Assembly: GCA_002839185.1 (NCBI GenBank) | Contig: PGXO01000011.1 | Coordinates: 1 to 64,000 of the forward strand | Reading direction: 5' to 3' | Length of the DNA stretch: 64,000 bases | From: Synergistetes bacterium HGW-Synergistetes-1 | Lineage (GTDB): Bacteria; Synergistota; Synergistia; Synergistales; Synergistaceae | Part shown: in pieces, positions 8,044-16,317 of the stretch | How positions within the stretch are numbered: position 1 is the stretch's first letter | Layout of the letters: the number at the start of each line of letters is the position of its first letter | The notes under the pieces: model-generated | Databases searched by the model: none | The model's input: only the letters and a program-made list of their open reading frames with translations | Told to the model about the DNA's origin: nothing | Program-made: the position numbers and the translations under genes

Positions 8044-8194
8044 AATATTACCTCCTATGGTTTAGTTTTTTATTAATAAATCAACATTCGTTGATTTATA
8101 TCAATAAATATTCAGAAAATATAGCTTGTTAAATATTTATCTTTTTCTAAATTACTAAAAAAGTTCAATTTCGGGTCTATAAATGAACGTTGTG

Positions 8195-8217
8195 AATCAA
8201 ATAATATAAATTTGATT
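8195..8217. promoter_or_regulatory. Inverted repeat next to the lysW start site (candidate operator)
   Basis: AATCAAA (8195-8201) and TTTGATT (8211-8217) are perfect 7-bp arms around an AT-only 9-nt spacer, about 10-30 nt downstream of the predicted transcription start. The region is AT-rich, so chance is possible. Confidence 0.35.
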
Positions 8218-8233
8218 AATTATATGCTGTGGA

Positions 8234-8261
8234 ATCATACTACTTATTTTAGAAGTGTCAA
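8234..8261 (-). promoter_or_regulatory. Promoter of the lysW operon
   Basis: Minus-strand TTGACA (8261-8256), a 16-nt spacer and TATGAT (8239-8234). The predicted start near 8227 gives an unusually long leader of about 185 nt before lysW. Confidence 0.6.
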
Positions 8262-8371
8262 TAGCTTAAAGAAAAAGTTTGTCTTGTATTACAAAACGGT
8301 ATTACAAAAATTTTTATATCACGCCTGTTTGAGGGAGCATTTTCAATAACTACAGATATAAATGCACGCAG

Positions 8372-8402
8372 AGGGCCGGCACCCTTAACGGTCACCGGCC
8401 CT
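8372..8402 (-). terminator. Terminator downstream of the [FeFe] hydrogenase gene
   Basis: AGGGCCGG (8372-8379) pairs with CCGGCCCT (8395-8402), an 8-bp GC stem about 45 nt past the hydrogenase stop. The following minus-strand sequence is only weakly T-rich, so efficiency is uncertain. Confidence 0.55.
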
Positions 8403-8448
8403 TTGCGTGATATGTAATTTTGTGTGATGTCAGACGTTCAGCATTCGC

Positions 8449-9882
8449 TTAATTCAATTTTTTGCTTTCCGATACCAGTTTTAGTATCTCTTCCCTGGCT
8501 TTTAGATCTCTATTGATAACTCCTGCGCCGTTTACGCATCCTCCGGCGCATGTCATCACTTCAAGCAGATCGAAAGGTCCTCCGTTCTTCGCGTAGGCTC
8601 TCATCCTTGTGATCTCGGATTTGCTTGTTCCGTTTATGCAGGCAGTCCTTATTTCTCTTTCGCTCCCAATGACGCTTTTTACTGCTGCTGCTACACCGCC
8701 GCTCAGTGCGAAACCCCTTCCTTCAGCAGATGCTTCCGGAAGTTCCGTGTCGTCTTCACATGCCGCTGGGTCTATTCCCGCTGCTTCGAAGACAGAAGCA
8801 AGTTCTTCGAAGGTCATGATGTAATCAACGCATGAATCTTCCATTGCCTCTCTTCTCTTTGCAACACAGGGTCCTATGAATACTGTCAAAGTCCGCGGGT
8901 CTTTTGATTTGATCATTTCACCGGTATAGTGCATCGGTGTTGGCGTGTCCGAGATGTGCGGCAGCATCTCAGGCATGTGTCTGCGCACAGTCTGGATATA
9001 TGCAGGACAGCATGAGGTCGTCATGAATGACCCGTTTGCAGACAATCTTTCCATGAGTTCTTCAGCCTCTTCCTTTGCAGTCCTCTCTGCACCCCTTGCC
9101 ACTTCCACAACTTCTGAAAATCCAAGTTTTTTCATGGCAGTTACCAGTTTGCGCAAAGGCGCGCTGAACTGTCCTACAAGGGCCGGAGCTGTGACAGCGG
9201 CAACTCTTCTCCCGCTTTTAAGAGCCCGCAGTATGTCGACGATCTGGCTTCTCTCAAGGACCGCTCCGAAAGGACATGCCGCAACGCAGCAGCCGCAGCT
9301 TATGCATTTTGTGAAATCGATGACCGCGACTCCATGTTCTCCCTTTGTGATGGCATCCACCGGACAACTTTCCTCACAGGGGACAGATATTTTTGATATC
9401 GCGTGATAAGGGCACGCATCTTTACACTTACCGCAGTTCCTGCATTTTTTTATGTCTATTGATGAATGTCCCTCTTTTACTGTGATGGCTCCGAATGGAC
9501 ATAAGGTTTCGCAGGGTCTGGCGAGGCAGCCCTGGCAGAGTTCCGTAACATAAAATCTTGAGTTGACGCATCCCTTGCATGCGATATCGATTATCGTCAG
9601 AGGGGGCCCTTCTATGCGTCTTCTTTTAAATGCAGCATCGGCATATTCAAGAAGGGATGTCATCTCATCGTCAGCTTCGACGCTGAATCCGAGTCCCGCA
9701 AGGACCCTTGACCTTACTACAGCACGCTCCTTATAGACGCAGCAGCGGTATTTAGCCTCCGAGCCGGGCGGAATCCTTTCAAAAGGGAGACGCTTGATGC
9801 CCTGCCTGAAATTATCCCCCCAAAAGGATTCTGCTATTTTCCTGATTATCCATCTTTTGGTGTTGACGAGATGATTCTTCAA
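8449..9882 (-). CDS. Monomeric group B-like [FeFe] hydrogenase
   Basis: 477 residues from the TTG at 9882 (GGAGGG 8 nt upstream). The N-terminal ~200 residues carry a cysteine-rich ferredoxin region: CKGC, CQGCLARPC, KCRNCGKCKDACP, CEESCP, KCISCGCCVAACP. The H-cluster domain has L1 TSCCPAY (near 289), L2 IGPCVAKRRE (near 337) and L3 MTCAGGCVNGAG, so all four H-cluster cysteines and the proton-transfer Cys are present. Known family role: ferredoxin-linked H2 production or uptake in anaerobes. It stands alone with no maturases (HydE/F/G) in the window. Assignment to group B rests on the N-terminal cysteine pattern and is my inference. Confidence 0.87.
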   Translation of the reverse strand: MKNHLVNTKRWIIRKIAESFWGDNFRQGIKRLPFERIPPGSEAKYRCCVYKERAVVRSRVLAGLGFSVEADDEMTSLLEYADAAFKRRRIEGPPLTIIDIACKGCVNSRFYVTELCQGCLARPCETLCPFGAITVKEGHSSIDIKKCRNCGKCKDACPYHAISKISVPCEESCPVDAITKGEHGVAVIDFTKCISCGCCVAACPFGAVLERSQIVDILRALKSGRRVAAVTAPALVGQFSAPLRKLVTAMKKLGFSEVVEVARGAERTAKEEAEELMERLSANGSFMTTSCCPAYIQTVRRHMPEMLPHISDTPTPMHYTGEMIKSKDPRTLTVFIGPCVAKRREAMEDSCVDYIMTFEELASVFEAAGIDPAACEDDTELPEASAEGRGFALSGGVAAAVKSVIGSEREIRTACINGTSKSEITRMRAYAKNGGPFDLLEVMTCAGGCVNGAGVINRDLKAREEILKLVSESKKLN

Positions 9883-10008
9883 TTCACAATCCCTCCGTTT
9901 GGTTTGCAAACATTCGCAGAATCCTATACCCAAACATGACAAAGCGCAATATGGTTCCGCTTATTTTGAAAAGAGACGGAAAAGTGTAAATTGTCAGAAG
10001 CGTTATCT

Positions 10009-10038
10009 TTCACATGTTTGCACATCTGCTGATACAAT
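10009..10038 (+). promoter_or_regulatory. Probable promoter of sdaAB-sdaAA
   Basis: TTCACA (10009-10014), an 18-nt spacer and TACAAT (10033-10038), placing a start about 35 nt before the sdaAB ATG. Confidence 0.45.
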
Positions 10039-10079
10039 TAGTGCTGTCATCAAGATCACTTTTGACAGGGGGAGTATGC

Positions 10080-10748
10080 ATGCCTGTTTGGGATATTATC
10101 GGCCCTGTAATGATAGGACCTTCTTCGAGCCATACAGCCGGTGCCGTACGCATCGGAAGGATCGTGAGGCTCTGCTGGGGCGGAGAGGTCAAAAACGCAA
10201 ACATCTACATGAGGGGGAGCTTTGCCACCACCGGTGAGGGACACGGCACAGACAGGGCGCTCCTGGCCGGCCTGCTTGGGTATGCACCCGACGACCCCGA
10301 AGTCCGGGACGGAAGGGAACTTGCGCTGAGGTCGGGAATGAAATTTAATTTTTATGAAGAAGATCCTGAAGGAGCCCATCCAAACTCGGTAAGGATAGAG
10401 ATATGGGATGAGAATGGAAGGAAGATGGATGCAACAGCGGCTTCCCTTGGAGGAGGAGCAGTATCGCTCCAGGAGCTGGACGGGTTCGAGGTGGATGTAT
10501 CATGCCTGCTGCCAGTGATAATAATCATGAACAGGGATGTACAAGGAGTTGTGGGAGCAGTGACGACGTACCTTTCCTCGCACGGCATAAACATAGCGAC
10601 TATGAAGCTCCATAGGGATTCAAGGGGCGGCCTGGCCACAATGGTCCTTGAGCTCGACAGCAACGAATCAGCAGTGAGGCCTGAAGAGGTCAAAGGAGTG
10701 CACGATGCAATAGTAAGGGTAATTTCTATACCGGGGGTGGCATTATGA
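10080..10748 (+). CDS. sdaAB: L-serine dehydratase beta subunit
   Basis: 222 residues. Partner of SdaAA in the [4Fe-4S] L-serine ammonia-lyase that turns serine into pyruvate and ammonia. DIIGPVMIGPSSSHTAGAVR is the conserved opening, GHGTDRALLAGLLG follows, and the C-terminal third is an ACT-type regulatory domain (VVGAVTTYLSSHGINI). I chose the ATG at 10080 because GGGGAG precedes it by 5 nt and the canonical N-terminus starts there. An upstream in-frame ATG at 10014 lacks a site. It ends in ATGA overlapping sdaAA. Confidence 0.93.
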   Translation: MPVWDIIGPVMIGPSSSHTAGAVRIGRIVRLCWGGEVKNANIYMRGSFATTGEGHGTDRALLAGLLGYAPDDPEVRDGRELALRSGMKFNFYEEDPEGAHPNSVRIEIWDENGRKMDATAASLGGGAVSLQELDGFEVDVSCLLPVIIIMNRDVQGVVGAVTTYLSSHGINIATMKLHRDSRGGLATMVLELDSNESAVRPEEVKGVHDAIVRVISIPGVAL

Positions 10749-11623
10749 GATCATTGCAGGACCTGATGAAGCTGGCCGATGAGCGGGGGATCCCCCTTTA
10801 CGAGACAGTTCTCGCCGCCGACTCCGAGGCGACCGGAGTTCCCGCAGACCAGATATTCGAAATGATATCCTCAAGGCTCAAAGACATGCGCCGCTCCGCC
10901 GAAGAGGCGAGCTGCAGCAACAACCCATGCAGGCTGGTGCCGAAGACCGGTCCGCTCATAAGGGCGTATTCCGAAAAAGGTGGCATGTGCGGAGGTTTCA
11001 TTCTCAGGGCCTCTGCCATTTCACTTGAAGTTGCAACGTACAACGCCTCCATGGGAAGGATAGTTGCGGCCCCTACTGCAGGAAGCTGTGGCATACTGCC
11101 CGGTATGCTCTTTGCATGGGAGGAATATTACGGGGGCGGACATGAAAATACCGATAAAGAAATTACCCGCGCTCTCATAGTTGCCGGAGCTGTCGGTGAG
11201 ATAATCGCCAACAGAGCCACACTTGCCGGTGCGGAGGGCGGATGCCAGGCAGAGTGCGGAGCTGCTGCCGCAATGGGGTCTGCCGCGCTTGTATATCTTC
11301 AGGGAGGATCATGCGAAGCGGTATCGAATGCCGTCGCCCTGACCCTGAAGTCCGTACTTGGGTTGGTCTGTGATCCTGTCGGAGGGCTTGTTGAGTCTCC
11401 CTGCATCAAGAGGAACGGTCTCCTTGTTGCTGTCGGCGCACTGGCGGCTGACATGGCACTTGCCGGGATAACTTCGCTGATACCCGCTGACGAAGTCATT
11501 GACGCGATGGGGCAGATAGGAAGATCTATCCCTCCCTCGCTGAGGGAGACGTCAAAGGGCGGCCTGGCAGTTACACCGACCGCAAAGGCGCTTGTCAAAG
11601 GTCTCGGAGCAAAGAAAATATAA
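10745..11623 (+). CDS. sdaAA: L-serine dehydratase alpha (Fe-S) subunit
   Basis: 292 residues, catalytic subunit of the heteromeric Fe-S serine dehydratase. Cluster cysteines are visible in APTAGSCGILPGM, GCQAECGAAAAMG and CDPVGGLVESPC. The 4-nt ATGA overlap with sdaAB indicates coupling. The two-gene layout is typical of Clostridia-type and related anaerobes, and in this setting serine fermentation to pyruvate is the likely role. A strong terminator follows at once. Confidence 0.94.
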   Translation: MRSLQDLMKLADERGIPLYETVLAADSEATGVPADQIFEMISSRLKDMRRSAEEASCSNNPCRLVPKTGPLIRAYSEKGGMCGGFILRASAISLEVATYNASMGRIVAAPTAGSCGILPGMLFAWEEYYGGGHENTDKEITRALIVAGAVGEIIANRATLAGAEGGCQAECGAAAAMGSAALVYLQGGSCEAVSNAVALTLKSVLGLVCDPVGGLVESPCIKRNGLLVAVGALAADMALAGITSLIPADEVIDAMGQIGRSIPPSLRETSKGGLAVTPTAKALVKGLGAKKI

Positions 11624-11664
11624 AAATAGGGCCGGTCTCAAAAGAGAGACCGGCTCTTTGCTTA
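11621..11664. terminator. Bidirectional terminator between sdaAA and livJ
   Basis: GCCGGTCTC (11631-11639) pairs with GAGACCGGC (11646-11654), a 9-bp stem and 6-nt loop. TCTTTG follows on plus, and CCTATTTTTA follows on minus. Confidence 0.8.
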
Positions 11665-11679
11665 ATGCAATGTTAAATT

Positions 11680-12837
11680 CTATTTGCTTGGCGTGATGAG
11701 TTTGGGATCTGTAATTACGCCGTAGTAACGGAACAGGCCGTTCTTGACGGTCTGCACCTGGACCGGCTTTACAACTTCGCCTTCAGGAGTGAAGCCCTTG
11801 ATGAGTCCTGTGAGGCCGTCATAATTTGCTGTCTTCGCCAGGGCTTTTGCCACAGCAGGCCCATCAGTTGTCTTTGCCTGTTTGATCGCGTTTACGAGAA
11901 GCATAAATCCGTCATAGGCAGAGGCTCCGACCATGTCGGGTTCGATCTTGTGACGATTGCGGTATGCCTTCAGGAATTCCTGGACGAATGGGCGTTTGTC
12001 ATCCCTGTTAAGGTTTGTGACCATTATGAAACCTTCGGCGGCGTTACCGGCGATCTCGATCGTTTTGGGAGAGTCAGCGCCCTCTTCTCCAATAAACTGG
12101 ACTTTTATGCCCATCTCTTTGGCCTGTTTCATTGCGGGACCGACCTGGAAATAGTATCCGCTGAAGAATACCGCATCGGGCTCGGCAGCCTTCATCTTTG
12201 AAAGATAAGGTTTGAAATCCTTTTCACTCATCGGATATTTCTGGAGAGATACGATCTTCGCTTCGGGATGATCCTTCATGAACTCTTCAAAACCCTGTGT
12301 GAGTGTCGTTCCGAAGTCGTTGTCGCTGACTATGAGAGCTATTTTCTTAGCCTTGAGCATAGTTACTGCAGTGTAAGCGGCGCCCTTTCCCTCAACTGTG
12401 CCGAGGAAGCCGTTCCTGAATGTAAAGTCTCCCTTGGTGATGTCAGGATGGAGCGCATAAGCTGATACCAGCGGTATCTCGGAGTCGTTGAAAATAGCGG
12501 ATACAGCGCGTGTGGGAAGGCTGTATGAGCCGGCTACGAATGCTACGACCCTGTCCTGCCCGATAAGTTTGTGTGCGAGAGGCACTGACTGCTTTGGGTC
12601 TGCAGCGTCATCATAGCAGATCAGTTCGACCTTTTTCCCAAGAACTCCGCCCTCGGCGTTGACTTTTTCAACTGCCAGCTTGACTGATTCATATGCACTG
12701 AACCCGTCAGCAGCTGCGAATCCCGTCAGTGGAGCGAGCATACCGATCTTTACTGTCTCTGCTGCAAATGCAGTCCCGCAGAAGCAAAGAATTGCAAGAC
12801 ATGAAACAAGTGCGATAGATTTGAAAAATTTACTCAT
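11680..12837 (-). CDS. livJ: Branched-chain amino acid ABC transporter, periplasmic binding protein
   Basis: 385 residues. A signal peptide (KSIALVSCLAILCFCG, cleavage after AFA near residue 25) is followed by a type I periplasmic binding fold beginning ETVKIGMLAPLTGF. GAYSNAML-type membrane partners lie upstream. The ATG at 12837 has GGGGGAG 5-6 nt before it. The longer frame to 12936 has no site and would bury the signal peptide. It is 62 nt after livF and last in livHMGFJ. Ligand may be leucine/isoleucine/valine or another amino acid, as the family is broad. Confidence 0.92.
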   Translation of the reverse strand: MSKFFKSIALVSCLAILCFCGTAFAAETVKIGMLAPLTGFAAADGFSAYESVKLAVEKVNAEGGVLGKKVELICYDDAADPKQSVPLAHKLIGQDRVVAFVAGSYSLPTRAVSAIFNDSEIPLVSAYALHPDITKGDFTFRNGFLGTVEGKGAAYTAVTMLKAKKIALIVSDNDFGTTLTQGFEEFMKDHPEAKIVSLQKYPMSEKDFKPYLSKMKAAEPDAVFFSGYYFQVGPAMKQAKEMGIKVQFIGEEGADSPKTIEIAGNAAEGFIMVTNLNRDDKRPFVQEFLKAYRNRHKIEPDMVGASAYDGFMLLVNAIKQAKTTDGPAVAKALAKTANYDGLTGLIKGFTPEGEVVKPVQVQTVKNGLFRYYGVITDPKLITPSK

Positions 12838-12898
12838 TATGACTCCCCCTTTAAATTGATCAGGCAGATCACGAATGACCTGCCGAAACGCACAAATT

Positions 12899-13603
12899 TT
12901 ATGAACCCAGATATGCTTCCCTGACCCTGTCGTCATTTATGAGGTCTGACGAGAGCCCCTCAATCTCGATATTTCCTGTTTCCAGGACGTATCCCCTGTC
13001 TGAAATTTTCAATGAGGAGAGGGCATTCTGTTCAACAAGAAGGATTGTAAGTCCTTTATCTTTATTCAGTGATCTGAGGACCTCAAATACCTGTGTTGCC
13101 AGTTTCGGCATAAGTCCCATCGATACTTCGTCGACGAGAAGCAGCCTAGGAGACGAGACCAGGGCACGTGCTATGGCCAGCTGCTGCTGTTCTCCCCCTG
13201 AAAGTGTGTTGGCATATTGATCGCTTCTCTCCTTAAGTATCGGGAAAAGTTCATATATGCTTCCGAGCTCATTCTTCAGCGATGAGGATTTTCCGTATAC
13301 ACCCATCCTCAGGTTCTCATATACTGTGAGCTGCGGAAAACACCTTGCTCTCTCCGGAACTATCCTTATCCCTAGGTTCGCTCTTTTATGCGCGGGCATA
13401 TCTGTAATATCAGTTCCATCAAACAGTATTTTGCCTGACTTAACGTTCTGCAGCCCCATAAGAGCCCTGAGAGTAGTTGTTTTCCCCGCGCCGTTAGCTC
13501 CGATTATTGACACAAATTCCCCATTTTCAACATGGAAACTTATTCCGTGAACGGCTTCAATGTCTCCGTATGAAACTGAGAGATCACTTACTTCAAGCAA
13601 CAT
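12899..13603 (-). CDS. livF: Branched-chain amino acid ABC transporter ATPase LivF
   Basis: 234 residues, cytoplasmic ATPase. Walker A GANGAGKTTTLRALMG, ABC signature LSGGEQQQLAIARAL, Walker B LLLVDEVSMGL with an H-loop-equivalent region after it (ILLVEQNALSSL). The NxxMGxxKP-free short form and ~234 aa length match LivF. It overlaps livG by 11 nt. Confidence 0.94.
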   Translation of the reverse strand: MLLEVSDLSVSYGDIEAVHGISFHVENGEFVSIIGANGAGKTTTLRALMGLQNVKSGKILFDGTDITDMPAHKRANLGIRIVPERARCFPQLTVYENLRMGVYGKSSSLKNELGSIYELFPILKERSDQYANTLSGGEQQQLAIARALVSSPRLLLVDEVSMGLMPKLATQVFEVLRSLNKDKGLTILLVEQNALSSLKISDRGYVLETGNIEIEGLSSDLINDDRVREAYLGS

Positions 13604-14369
13604 CAGCAGTCTCTCCTTTCCCCAGATATGCCTCTATCACTGCCGGATCAGCGGAGACTTCGGAAGGAGTGCCTTCGGCTAGTTTCCTCCCGTGATCGAG
13701 AACGACGACACGGTCAGAGATCCCCATAGCAACACGCATATTGTGTTCGATGAGAAGGATAGAGACTCCCTGTTCCCTGATCCGCCTGATCAGATCTTCA
13801 ACGATCTGGATCTCTTCATGCCTCAGCCCTGAGAAGCATTCGTCAAGAAGCAGGAGGGTGGGGTCAAGAGCGAGGGCTCTTGCTATCTCAAGTTTGCGAA
13901 GATTGCCCAATGGGAGCAATCCTGCTTTAACAGAGGCCTCTCCATCCAGACCTACGGTTTTTAATATATTTTCGGCAGCTTTTTTATTGGCCAGAGTGTT
14001 CCAGAATTTCCACGATTTTATGAATTTGTTGTATTGAGGCATCCCAAGCGATACGATCACATTTTCTTCAACAGTTAGCCCGCTGAAAGGCTTTACGACC
14101 TGAAATGTCCTTCCTACTCCCAATGCGGCCATCTGGTGTGGAGACATACCGTCTGTCCTTTTTCCGTTAAGGTATATCTCGCCTGATGTAGGTTTGTAAA
14201 CTCCTGAGATCATATTGAAACAGGTGGTCTTGCCTGCTCCGTTAGGTCCGAGCAGTCCAAGGATCTCCTTCCGGCCGATATCAAAACTGACATTGTCGAG
14301 TGCTTTCAGTCCTCCGAAATTAATAGAGAGGTCTTTGACTGAAAGGATCTTATCGGTCAATTTTGCCAC
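13593..14369 (-). CDS. livG: Branched-chain amino acid ABC transporter ATPase LivG
   Basis: 258 residues. Walker A GPNGAGKTTCFNMISG, the LivG-specific VGRTFQVVKPFSGLTVEENV, Walker B TLLLLDECFSGL and switch His in LLIEHNMRVAM. The usual ABC signature LSGGxQ is altered to GLLPLGNLRKLEIARAL, with Gly-Asn instead of Gly-Gly/Gln. LivG proteins often read LPYGxQRRLEIARAL here, so this is a mild variant. It overlaps livM by 20 nt and livF by 11 nt. Confidence 0.94.
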   Translation of the reverse strand: MAKLTDKILSVKDLSINFGGLKALDNVSFDIGRKEILGLLGPNGAGKTTCFNMISGVYKPTSGEIYLNGKRTDGMSPHQMAALGVGRTFQVVKPFSGLTVEENVIVSLGMPQYNKFIKSWKFWNTLANKKAAENILKTVGLDGEASVKAGLLPLGNLRKLEIARALALDPTLLLLDECFSGLRHEEIQIVEDLIRRIREQGVSILLIEHNMRVAMGISDRVVVLDHGRKLAEGTPSEVSADPAVIEAYLGKGETADVA

Positions 14370-15258
14370 CTCCTTTAGTTGCTGCGGCTTTTCTTTTTCT
14401 GAGGTTCTTTACTGAGAGAAGGTCTGAACCGCCCAGAAGTCCGCCGGGCAGGAATCTTATCATCATGAGCAGGAGAGCGGCGTAAAGGAACATCCTGTAA
14501 TCGACCAGGGGCCTGAACACCTCAGGAAGGATACCCAGTACAACAGCCCCGACAACAGGTCCCAAAAGTGTTCCCAGACCGCCGACCACTGCTATGGAAA
14601 GCAATGTTACAGAAAATGGAAAGGTGAATGAATCAGCGCTGATAAATTTCATGTAGTGGGCATATAAGATCCCTGAAAGTCCTGCCATCAGGGTCCCCAA
14701 CACAAAAGCAGAAAGTTTTGCCCTTACGGGGGATACCCCCATGCTTGAAGCGGCCGTCTCTTCTTCCCTTATAGCGAAGCATGAAAGACCAAGCCAGGAT
14801 TTTGTGAAAAACCAGCTTATAGCCAGTACTGCCAACAGACAGAGGAGGCAGAACCAGAAGAAGGCCCTGGCCTTAAGTTCATAACCAAAGAACGCCACAT
14901 TTGGGATCCCACCTATGCCGAGGGCTCCGCCCAATGCCGGTGTGTACTGGAAAATGGCAACTACGATGAAATTTATGCCGATGGTCGTAATTGCAAGAAA
15001 GTCTTCTTTGACACGGAGACTGGGAAGGCCGCAGAGGAGTCCTATCAGTCCAACGATCAGAAGTGATATGGGAAGTGCCTGCCAGAAAGTCAGTCCGCCC
15101 GCAGTCGTGAGCATAGCATTCGAATAGGCTCCGATCCCCACAAATGCTGCATGCCCCAGTGATATCTGACCGGCGTGGCCTACGATTATGTTCAGGCCGC
15201 AGGCTGCAATGGCCTGGATGATTATCTGTGTTGCGACATTTATCATGTAGATACTCAT
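14350..15258 (-). CDS. livM: Branched-chain amino acid ABC transporter permease LivM
   Basis: 302 residues, multi-pass inner-membrane permease. GLNIIVGHAGQISLGHAAFVG is the LivM family block, and AIREEETAASSMGV is the cytoplasmic coupling (EAA-like) loop. GGGAGG precedes the ATG by 7 nt. The Lys/Arg-rich tail overlaps the livG start by 20 nt. Confidence 0.93.
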   Translation of the reverse strand: MSIYMINVATQIIIQAIAACGLNIIVGHAGQISLGHAAFVGIGAYSNAMLTTAGGLTFWQALPISLLIVGLIGLLCGLPSLRVKEDFLAITTIGINFIVVAIFQYTPALGGALGIGGIPNVAFFGYELKARAFFWFCLLCLLAVLAISWFFTKSWLGLSCFAIREEETAASSMGVSPVRAKLSAFVLGTLMAGLSGILYAHYMKFISADSFTFPFSVTLLSIAVVGGLGTLLGPVVGAVVLGILPEVFRPLVDYRMFLYAALLLMMIRFLPGGLLGGSDLLSVKNLRKRKAAATKGGGKIDR

Positions 15259-15271
15259 GATATCGCCTCCC

Positions 15272-16135
15272 CTATCTCTTTCCCATAAGTCCGGTGGGAC
15301 GCCACATAAGAATAATTATCATGGCGATAAAAGCAAGTGCATCCCTTGGCATCGGGATGTTTGCGTAACCGATAAGGAATGTCTCGGCAAGACCCAGCAG
15401 CATTGAGGCAAGTACGGCTCCCGGAGCGGACCCCATGCCGCCGACTACTATAAAGGCAAGTGTCTTATATGCGGGGACCTGCCCCATCATCGGATAGACC
15501 TGGTTATAGTAGATGCCGATAAGGATCCCTGCCACTGCTGCGATAGCCGATCCGATAACAAATGTGAGAGCTATGGTCAACTGAGTGTTCACACCAAAGG
15601 AAGATGCTGTTTCCATGTCCTGCGATACTGCCCTCATCGCAAGCCCCAGTTCAGTTTTTGTCATAAGCAGCCACAGCAGCACCAGCACTGTAAAAGAAAT
15701 ACAATATACGGCTACCAGAGTGGAGGAGATGGTCACACCCCATATTGATAAAGAGGGGAAGGGCAGATCGGCAGAGAATGTTCGTACCTCTGGGCCTGCA
15801 ACGAGCCTGCATAGCTCTTCAATAGCTATGAGCAGCGCAATGCTGCTTATAAGGGGCACGTATGGAGGATATTTTAAAAGTGGGTAGTAGATCAGCCGTT
15901 CTATCAATACGCCGATGATGGCGCAGAATATCATGGATCCGATAAATGCCAGAAGCATGCTGCCTGTTGAGGTGTATATGAAGAGCCCCATATATGCTCC
16001 GGCTGTATAGACAGAAGCATGGGCAACATGAAGTATCTTCATCACTCCATATATGAGTGCCAGCCCCAGAGTGATAAGAGCGTACATGGATCCGGCAGCG
16101 AGTCCGTTCAGAAGCTGTTCTATGAAAAGCTGCAT
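15272..16135 (-). CDS. livH: Branched-chain amino acid ABC transporter permease LivH
   Basis: 287 residues, hydrophobic permease partner of LivM. LINGLAAGSMYALITLGLAL and VMKILHVAHAS-type N-terminal blocks and AMRAVSQDMETASSFGVN (coupling loop) mark LivH. It is the first gene of the liv operon, preceded by GAGGG and by a promoter-sized gap with an inverted repeat. Confidence 0.93.
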   Translation of the reverse strand: MQLFIEQLLNGLAAGSMYALITLGLALIYGVMKILHVAHASVYTAGAYMGLFIYTSTGSMLLAFIGSMIFCAIIGVLIERLIYYPLLKYPPYVPLISSIALLIAIEELCRLVAGPEVRTFSADLPFPSLSIWGVTISSTLVAVYCISFTVLVLLWLLMTKTELGLAMRAVSQDMETASSFGVNTQLTIALTFVIGSAIAAVAGILIGIYYNQVYPMMGQVPAYKTLAFIVVGGMGSAPGAVLASMLLGLAETFLIGYANIPMPRDALAFIAMIIILMWRPTGLMGKR

Positions 16136-16208
16136 TACATCAATCCCTCTCAGAAGGTTTGTTTCAACTTAATAATTTTAGTTCCCTTTTGTTAAGTTGT
16201 AAAATGAT

Positions 16209-16243
16209 TCCTTTGTAGGTATTTTTAAAACAAAGGAGTGCAA
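16209..16243 (-). promoter_or_regulatory. Putative liv promoter with overlapping inverted repeat
   Basis: TCCTTTGT (16209-16216) and ACAAAGGA (16230-16237) are perfect 8-bp arms with a 13-nt spacer. Minus-strand TTGCAC (16243-16238) and TACCTA (16221-16216) with a 16-nt spacer form a weak promoter inside the same segment, as expected if a regulator blocks it. Confidence 0.4.
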
Positions 16244-16269
16244 TTTAACATGGAAAGTTGTTTCGCCTT

Positions 16270-16317
16270 TCAAAAAAAATAGATCAGGTGACAGGGGAGT
16301 TATCCTGTCACCTGATC
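16270..16317 (-). terminator. Terminator overlapping the ilvD stop codon
   Basis: A perfect 14-bp stem (16282-16295 with 16304-16317) and an 8-nt loop, then a minus-strand T run at 16280-16272. The ilvD stop (16302-16300) lies in the loop, so the descending ribosome covers the terminator. Confidence 0.88.

Larger units (their letters stand above)
8044..8448. other. AT-rich gene-free stretch upstream of lysW
   Basis: It holds the lysW promoter (8234-8261, minus) and about 180 nt of lysW leader. The leader has a hairpin TAAATCAAC-ATTC-GTTGATTTA at 8080-8101 and, next to it, a 14-mer (8101-8114) that reads TGAATATTTATTGA on the minus strand, one mismatch from an ArgR box. AATCAAA/TTTGATT (8195-8217) lies just past the predicted start. 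A direct repeat of GTATTACAAAA (8286-8296, 8299-8309) and the hydrogenase terminator occupy the rest. No ORF here looks real. Confidence 0.6.

Noticed and set aside
8044-8240. Lysine riboswitch in the lysW leader
   Set aside because: The leader is AT-rich, with single short hairpins. The five-helix lysine aptamer and its conserved junction are not seen.
9883-9942. Hydrogenase start at the upstream ATG (9942)
   Set aside because: No ribosome site there. GGAGGG lies 8 nt before the TTG at 9882, and the N-terminal 20 residues are not family-like.
12838-12936. livJ start at 12936
   Set aside because: It would place 33 residues before a clear signal peptide, and the GGGGGAG site precedes the ATG at 12837.
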